A stretch of DNA of 64,000 bases from Streptomyces sp. HUAS ZL42 (GTDB taxonomy: Bacteria > Actinomycetota > Actinomycetes > Streptomycetales > Streptomycetaceae), in assembly GCF_040782645.1 (NCBI RefSeq), contig NZ_CP160403.1, positions 3,782,001 to 3,846,000 on the forward strand, given 5' to 3'. The notes below the pieces were generated by a model, which saw only the letters and a list, made by a program, of their open reading frames with translations, ran no database searches and was not told the origin of the DNA. Made by a program: the position numbers and the translations under genes. Below, piece after piece: positions 60,082-64,000 of the stretch. Numbering within the stretch: position 1 is the stretch's first letter; each line of letters starts with the position of its first letter.

Positions 60082-61236
60082 CTAGCCCAGAGCCTGCTGC
60101 AGATCCTCGAGGAGGTCGTCGACGTTCTCGATGCCCACCGAGAGGCGTACGAGGTCGGCGGGAACCTCCAGGGCCGAGCCCGCGGCGGACGCGTGCGTCA
60201 TCCGCCCCGGGTGCTCGATCAGGGACTCGACGCCGCCCAGGGACTCCCCGAGCGTGAAGACCTTGGCGCGGTTGCAGACCCCGACCGCCGCCTCCTCGCC
60301 GCCCTCGACCTGGAAGGAGATCATGCCGCCGAACGCCCTCATCTGCTTGGCCGCGACCTCGTGACCGGGGTGCTCCGGCAGTCCCGGGTACAGAACGCGC
60401 GTCACGCGCGCGTGCCGGGTCAGCATCTCGGCGATCCTGGTGGCGTTCTCGCTGTGCCGGTCCATGCGCACCGACAGCGTCTTCGTGCCGCGCAGCACCA
60501 GCCAGGAGTCGAAGGGCCCGGCGACCGCGCCCATCGCGTTCTGGTGGAAGGCCAGCTCGTCGCCCAGGTCCGGGTCACCGACGATCAGCGCACCGCCGAC
60601 CACGTCGGAGTGGCCGCCCATGTACTTGGTCAGGGAGTGCACCACGACATCCGCGCCGAGCGACAGCGGCTGCTGCAGGTACGGCGTGGCGAAGGTGTTG
60701 TCGACGACGAGCTTCGCTCCCGCGTCCCGGGCGATCTGGGCGACGGCGGCGATGTCGGTGATGCCGAGCAGCGGGTTGGAGGGCGTCTCCACCCACACGA
60801 CCTTGGTCTTCGCGGTGATCGCGGCCCGTACGGCGGCGGGGTCGCTGGTGTCGGCGACCGACCACTCCACGCCCCAGCGGGCGACGACCTTGGCGAAGAG
60901 ACGGAACGTGCCGCCGTACGCGTCGTTGGGGATGACCACGTGGTCGCCGGGGTTGAGCAGCGTACGCAACAGGCAGTCCTCGGCCGCCAGTCCGGACGCG
61001 AACGCGAGGCCCCGGCGGCCGCCCTCCAGAGCGGCGAGGTTCTCCTCCAGGGCCGTCCTGGTCGGGTTGGCGCTGCGGCTGTACTCGTAGCCGCCGCGCA
61101 GGCCGCCGACGCCGTCCTGCTTGTAGGTCGAGACCTGGTAGATCGGCGGGACGACCGCGCCGGTGAGGGGATCGGCGGTGTTGCCCGCGTGGATCGCGAG
61201 GGTCTCGAAGTGCTGACTGATGTGCCTGTCACTCAT
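60082..61236 (-). CDS. metB: Cystathionine gamma-synthase/lyase
   Basis: A 384-residue Cys/Met-metabolism PLP enzyme. The PLP Lys is in VVHSLTKYMGGHSDVVGG, with YEYSRSANPTRTALEENLAALEGG near the N-terminus and LGESLGGVESLIEHPGRMTHAS at the active-site entrance. It makes cystathionine from an activated homoserine and cysteine, or cleaves it; sequence alone does not decide the direction. ATG 61236 (MSDRHISQHFETLAIHAG) is the start. Confidence 0.93.
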   Translation of the reverse strand: MSDRHISQHFETLAIHAGNTADPLTGAVVPPIYQVSTYKQDGVGGLRGGYEYSRSANPTRTALEENLAALEGGRRGLAFASGLAAEDCLLRTLLNPGDHVVIPNDAYGGTFRLFAKVVARWGVEWSVADTSDPAAVRAAITAKTKVVWVETPSNPLLGITDIAAVAQIARDAGAKLVVDNTFATPYLQQPLSLGADVVVHSLTKYMGGHSDVVGGALIVGDPDLGDELAFHQNAMGAVAGPFDSWLVLRGTKTLSVRMDRHSENATRIAEMLTRHARVTRVLYPGLPEHPGHEVAAKQMRAFGGMISFQVEGGEEAAVGVCNRAKVFTLGESLGGVESLIEHPGRMTHASAAGSALEVPADLVRLSVGIENVDDLLEDLQQALG

Positions 61237-61343
61237 GGGCACCGAGCGTAGTGCGCTCGGGGGCCGGGTGCGCGCACGATGGTTTTCCACAGGCGCTCCG
61301 ACCAGGTTGGCCAATTGTCGGCGTGGTCTGGTTCGCTTGAGGC

Positions 61344-62462
61344 ATGGAGATTCTCTGGGTCCTGATGGCGCTGGTCATGCTGGGCTTCGTGCTGAGTCCG
61401 TTCCTCTTCCGCAGGCGCGGCCGGATCGAGCAGGTGCCGCCGGGCCATCCGGACGCGGCCGACCCCGCGAACTACGGATTCGCCCCGCAGCAGGAGCTGG
61501 ACGTCCGCATGCCCGGCCCCGACCAGGACCTGCTGGACGTCCTGGACCTGGTGCAGCGCACCCAGGACCACCACGCGGCCGCGCAGCTGCTGGCCGGCAC
61601 CGAGGCGGAGGGCGAGGTGCGCTGGCAGCGCGTGCAGGCCTTCGCGGGCGCCGCCGCGCTGGAGCTGCAGCAGCGGCCGGGCGGCGTCAGCGAGACACCG
61701 GGCGGGCAGTGGCTGCGGGTGTGGCGGGCCGAGGCGCCCAAGGACGCGGGCGGTGCGGCGGTCCACGCCGAGTTCCTGGTGCAACAGGCGTGGCGGACGT
61801 CGACGCCGGGCACGGACGACTTCCGGATCATCATGGAGGAGGCGAAGGCGGCGTGCGGCGAGGCGGCGCTGCTCGCCCCCGGTGACCCGATTCCGTACAT
61901 CATCGAACTGTCGGTGGCCCGCGGCCTTGCCTATTCCCAGCCGGAGTTCGAGCAGCTCTGGCTGAAGATCCTGGACCGCGCCCCGGCCCACATGGGCGCA
62001 CACCTGGCGGCCCTGCACTACTGGTGCGAGAAGTGGCACGGCTCGCGCGAGCTGGCGTACGCGTTCGCCGAGGCGGCCGCGGCCCGCGCCCCCGAGGGCT
62101 CCCTGCTCGCCGCGTTGCCGTTGTTCGCGGTCTTCGAGCATTTGCCGGACGTGAACCTGGTGGCCGGCTTCTACCAGAGCGAGGTCGTGACCAAGGCGAT
62201 GCACGGCGCGCTGCACGCCGTCCACTCGGCCCGCCCCGACGACCCGATGTCGGCACACGTCCGGCACCTGCTGGTCTTCTTCCTGGTCCGCGCCGAGCGC
62301 TGGGCGGAGGCCATGAACCAGCTGATACACGTCGACGGCCATGTCGGCGCCCTCCCCTGGACCCTCTCCCCCGACCCGGCCGCGGAGTTCGCGGTCTACC
62401 GGGCGCTGGCCGTGGCCGGCTACGAGGCGAACGGGGGGAGCCCGGCGACGCTCCCGCGCTGA
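61344..62462 (+). CDS. Membrane-anchored helical-repeat protein, function unknown
   Basis: A 372-residue protein. One N-terminal membrane helix (ILWVLMALVMLGFVLSPFLF) is followed by a cytoplasmic helical domain. Visible elements are DLLDVLDLVQRTQDHHAAAQLLAGTE, FRIIMEEAKAACGEAALLAPGDP, HLAALHYWCEKWHGSRELAYAFAE and HVRHLLVFFLVRAERW, resembling TPR/HEAT-like solenoids. No catalytic motif found. Divergent from metB. ATG 61344 lacks a good ribosome site. Confidence 0.75.
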   Translation: MEILWVLMALVMLGFVLSPFLFRRRGRIEQVPPGHPDAADPANYGFAPQQELDVRMPGPDQDLLDVLDLVQRTQDHHAAAQLLAGTEAEGEVRWQRVQAFAGAAALELQQRPGGVSETPGGQWLRVWRAEAPKDAGGAAVHAEFLVQQAWRTSTPGTDDFRIIMEEAKAACGEAALLAPGDPIPYIIELSVARGLAYSQPEFEQLWLKILDRAPAHMGAHLAALHYWCEKWHGSRELAYAFAEAAAARAPEGSLLAALPLFAVFEHLPDVNLVAGFYQSEVVTKAMHGALHAVHSARPDDPMSAHVRHLLVFFLVRAERWAEAMNQLIHVDGHVGALPWTLSPDPAAEFAVYRALAVAGYEANGGSPATLPR

Positions 62463-62486
62463 GACGCACGGGGGCCGGCGAAGACG

Positions 62487-62518
62487 GGAGGCCGTCGGCG
62501 GAGCCCCGGCCGGCCTCC
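62487..62518. terminator. Possible terminator between convergent genes
   Basis: GGAGGCC and GGCCTCC pair around 18 GC-rich bases between the stops of the 61344 gene and msrA. Confidence 0.3.
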
Positions 62519-62543
62519 GCCTTCCGCCCGGGCCGCCTCGCGG

Positions 62544-63056
62544 TCAGCCCTCCGCGCGGGCGGGCAGCCGCCATCCCGGGCGCGGGAAGTGGCAGGTGTA
62601 GCCGTCCGGGTAACGCTGCAGGTAGTCCTGGTGCTCGGGCTCGGCCTCCCAGAACGGGCCGACCGGCTCCACCTCGGTGACGACCTTGCCGGGCCAGAGT
62701 CCGGAGGCGTCCACATCCGCGATCGTCTCTTCGGCGATCCGCTTCTGCTCGTCATCCACGTAGTAGATCGCCGAGCGGTAGCTGAGGCCGATGTCGTTGC
62801 CCTGGCGGTTCTTGGTGCTCGGGTCGTGGATCTGGAAGAAGAACTCCAGGATCGTGCGGAAGTCGGTCTTCGCGGGGTCGAAAAGGATCTCAATGGCCTC
62901 CGCGTGAGAGCCGTGGTTACGGTACGTCGCGTTCGGCACGTCACCCCCCGTGTATCCGACCCGGGTCGCCGTCACGCCCGGGAGTCGGCGGATCAGCTCC
63001 TCCATCCCCCAGAAGCATCCGCCGGCCAGCACGGCCCTCTGCGTCTGCGCCGCCAT
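62544..63056 (-). CDS. msrA: Peptide-methionine (S)-S-oxide reductase MsrA
   Basis: A 170-residue repair enzyme. The catalytic Cys14 is in [35 protein letters not shown] and [18 protein letters not shown] are family signatures. It reduces methionine-S-sulfoxide. ATG 63056 has GGAGGGG at proper spacing (start MAAQTQRAV). No second resolving Cys pair is visible near the C-terminus, apart from the Cys of YTCHF. Confidence 0.95.
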   Translation of the reverse strand: MAAQTQRAVLAGGCFWGMEELIRRLPGVTATRVGYTGGDVPNATYRNHGSHAEAIEILFDPAKTDFRTILEFFFQIHDPSTKNRQGNDIGLSYRSAIYYVDDEQKRIAEETIADVDASGLWPGKVVTEVEPVGPFWEAEPEHQDYLQRYPDGYTCHFPRPGWRLPARAEG

Positions 63057-63319
63057 TTCGGCCCCTCCAATATCTGTCGGCTCGGTCACTCGGGCCACTC
63101 GGCTCACACACCACCGGCATCCCACGTCCACTGTCCTCAACGCGCGAGGGTTCCAGGCGATTCCGTGCCCGTCCAACCCGCCCTGGGGTCGCCGACCACC
63201 GGCCACCGCGGGGAGCGCACCCCCTACGAGATGACCTCGGGGGCGTCGTGCCCGACGGGTAGCGAACGGCAGTCGAAAATCAGTGGCCGCCTGAACCGGC
63301 CGACTCCACGCGGTACGCC

Positions 63320-63475
63320 ATGGAAGAACCGCAACGCAGGATCCGTGCGGCCCACTCGGAATCCAAGATCACCGTCTACCAGGCGTACTCCCCGGAAATC
63401 GGCCTGCCCGCCGCCCGCGACGGCCGCTTCCCCGCCGCATGGAAGCGGGACAGGATGACATGGGTCATCAAGCCG
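63320..63475 (+). pseudogene. Truncated DUF4291 gene
   Basis: ATG 63320 opens [36 protein letters not shown] and DRMTWVIKP, which match the first about 50 residues of DUF4291 proteins (normally about 190 residues). After IKP the family sequence stops abruptly; the frame continues to 63553 with Pro/Gly-rich text that does not resemble the family. It is therefore a 5' remnant. Confidence 0.65.
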
Positions 63476-63634
63476 CGCTCACCCCAAGCCGCAGGTGATC
63501 ATCCCTGTCCCGGGTCCGGTCACGATCCTGCTCGTGCTGCTCGCATCGGCTGAGCAGCGGCGGACGGTCGCACTGCCGTGATGCCGACCGGGTGCCGTGC
63601 GCGAAACCGGGGCGGCACTCGCGCGGTGGTTGTC

Positions 63635-64000
63635 TCACCAGTGGGTCTCGGGTACACGGCGAGCCGCCCCGCGCTGTGCGAGCCATAGGGCGACCGCCTC
63701 CGAGACCCGCTGCCCGGTCTCCAGCTCGATGAAGCCGAACTGGCCGCCCTGGTTGCACTCCAGGAACCACCAGATGCCGTCCTCGTCCTCGGCGAAGTCG
63801 AAGGCGGCGTACGCCAGTCCGGCGAGGGCGACGTACTCGTGCACCGACTTGCCTACGCGTTCGGGTACCGGGACCGCTTCCCAGGCGTGCTCGGTGTCGC
63901 CGTAGCGACCGTCGACCTGGCCGGGCTCGGCCCTCTTCCGCGCGGCGAACAACCGGGTGCCGACGCAGGTCAGACGGATGTCGGCGCGCTTGGGTATGTA
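63635..64000 (-). CDS. ATP-grasp peptide maturase, C-terminal part (partial)
   Basis: The gene enters from the right edge; the last 121 residues are visible. YIPKRADIRLTCVGTRLF and WWFLECNQGGQFGFIE are the metal/ATP-binding half of ATP-grasp enzymes of the MvdC/TgmB type, which make macrolactone or macrolactam links in graspetide RiPPs. The Glu and Asn of FLECN are the expected Mg ligands. The precursor gene, usually directly upstream, would lie beyond 64000. Confidence 0.75.
   Translation of the reverse strand, partial: YIPKRADIRLTCVGTRLFAARKRAEPGQVDGRYGDTEHAWEAVPVPERVGKSVHEYVALAGLAYAAFDFAEDEDGIWWFLECNQGGQFGFIELETGQRVSEAVALWLAQRGAARRVPETHW

Noticed and set aside
63210..63340. Minus-strand frame ending [17 protein letters not shown] next to msrA
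   Set aside because: Looks protein-like but is antisense to the DUF4291 remnant in part, has no start with a ribosome site, and no family is recognisable.

Overview
The window is a stretch of chromosome from a high-GC actinomycete, almost certainly Streptomyces. Codon third positions are strongly G/C, GTG/TTG starts and 4-base start/stop overlaps are common, and the gene content fits: mycothiol amidase, GH18 chitinase with a DasR-type operator, many secreted hydrolases, SigE-type sigma factors and an IclR-regulated sugar-acid cluster. I see no rRNA, tRNA, CRISPR array, transposase or phage module. Both ends cut a gene.

Layout. (1) 1-11160, all on the minus strand: a Tad/Flp-type pilus or secretion locus. 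Reading down from 11160: a zinc-ribbon protein, CpaB, CpaE/TadZ, two TadE pseudopilins, CpaF/TadA ATPase, TadB, TadC, a NarL-type two-component pair, the Flp prepilin, a TadG-like protein, a lipoprotein and an OmpA-domain protein that runs off the edge. (2) 11161-19544: a secreted chitinase under a dre-like operator, a decayed gene, a SigE-family sigma factor with a membrane protein, an Nramp transporter and a secreted M14 carboxypeptidase. (3) 19667-24947: a divergent cluster of RidA, IclR regulator and KDG-type kinase facing a PLP amino-acid deaminase and an N-acyl-D-amino-acid deacylase. Together these could form a complete route from N-acetyl-D-glucosaminate (the aldonic acid made when LPMOs oxidise chitin) to KDPG. 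This is the strongest candidate for an under-described system here. (4) 24970-28555: secreted serine protease, a repeat-containing membrane protein and an alanine-type aminotransferase with a leaderless promoter.

(5) 28619-33760: a small protein under a tight operator-in-spacer promoter, then a four-gene operon of a substrate-binding-like protein, TelA, a lipoprotein fusing a substrate-binding domain to a VWA domain, and an XpaC-like membrane protein. This is a second candidate system of unknown function. (6) 33949-39937: GTP-dependent PEP carboxykinase, a hemolysin-III/PAQR protein, an MFS exporter with its TetR regulator, and a Mut7-C protein. (7) 39934-46485 (minus): a translationally coupled operon of a processive GT2 synthase, a GT39-like membrane glycosyltransferase, a GT2-GtrA protein and a secreted GlxA-like copper radical oxidase, pointing to synthesis and oxidation of a surface glycan.

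(8) 46678-64000: mostly conserved chromosomal genes. These are a DUF255 thioredoxin-fold protein, a broken membrane-protein gene, a large STAND/TPR NTPase with arginine in place of the Walker A lysine, mca with a small membrane partner, DUF4307, greA (with a possible coupled leader ORF), a DrrAB-type ABC exporter, ilvA, a MarR regulator, a sigma-like protein, metB, msrA, a DUF4291 remnant, and the C-terminal part of an ATP-grasp peptide maturase at the right edge.

Several promoters share one design, an inverted repeat lying in the spacer or over the -10, and at least two genes (aminotransferase 27344, hemolysin III 36121) look leaderless. All functional statements come from motifs read by eye; no database search was possible.
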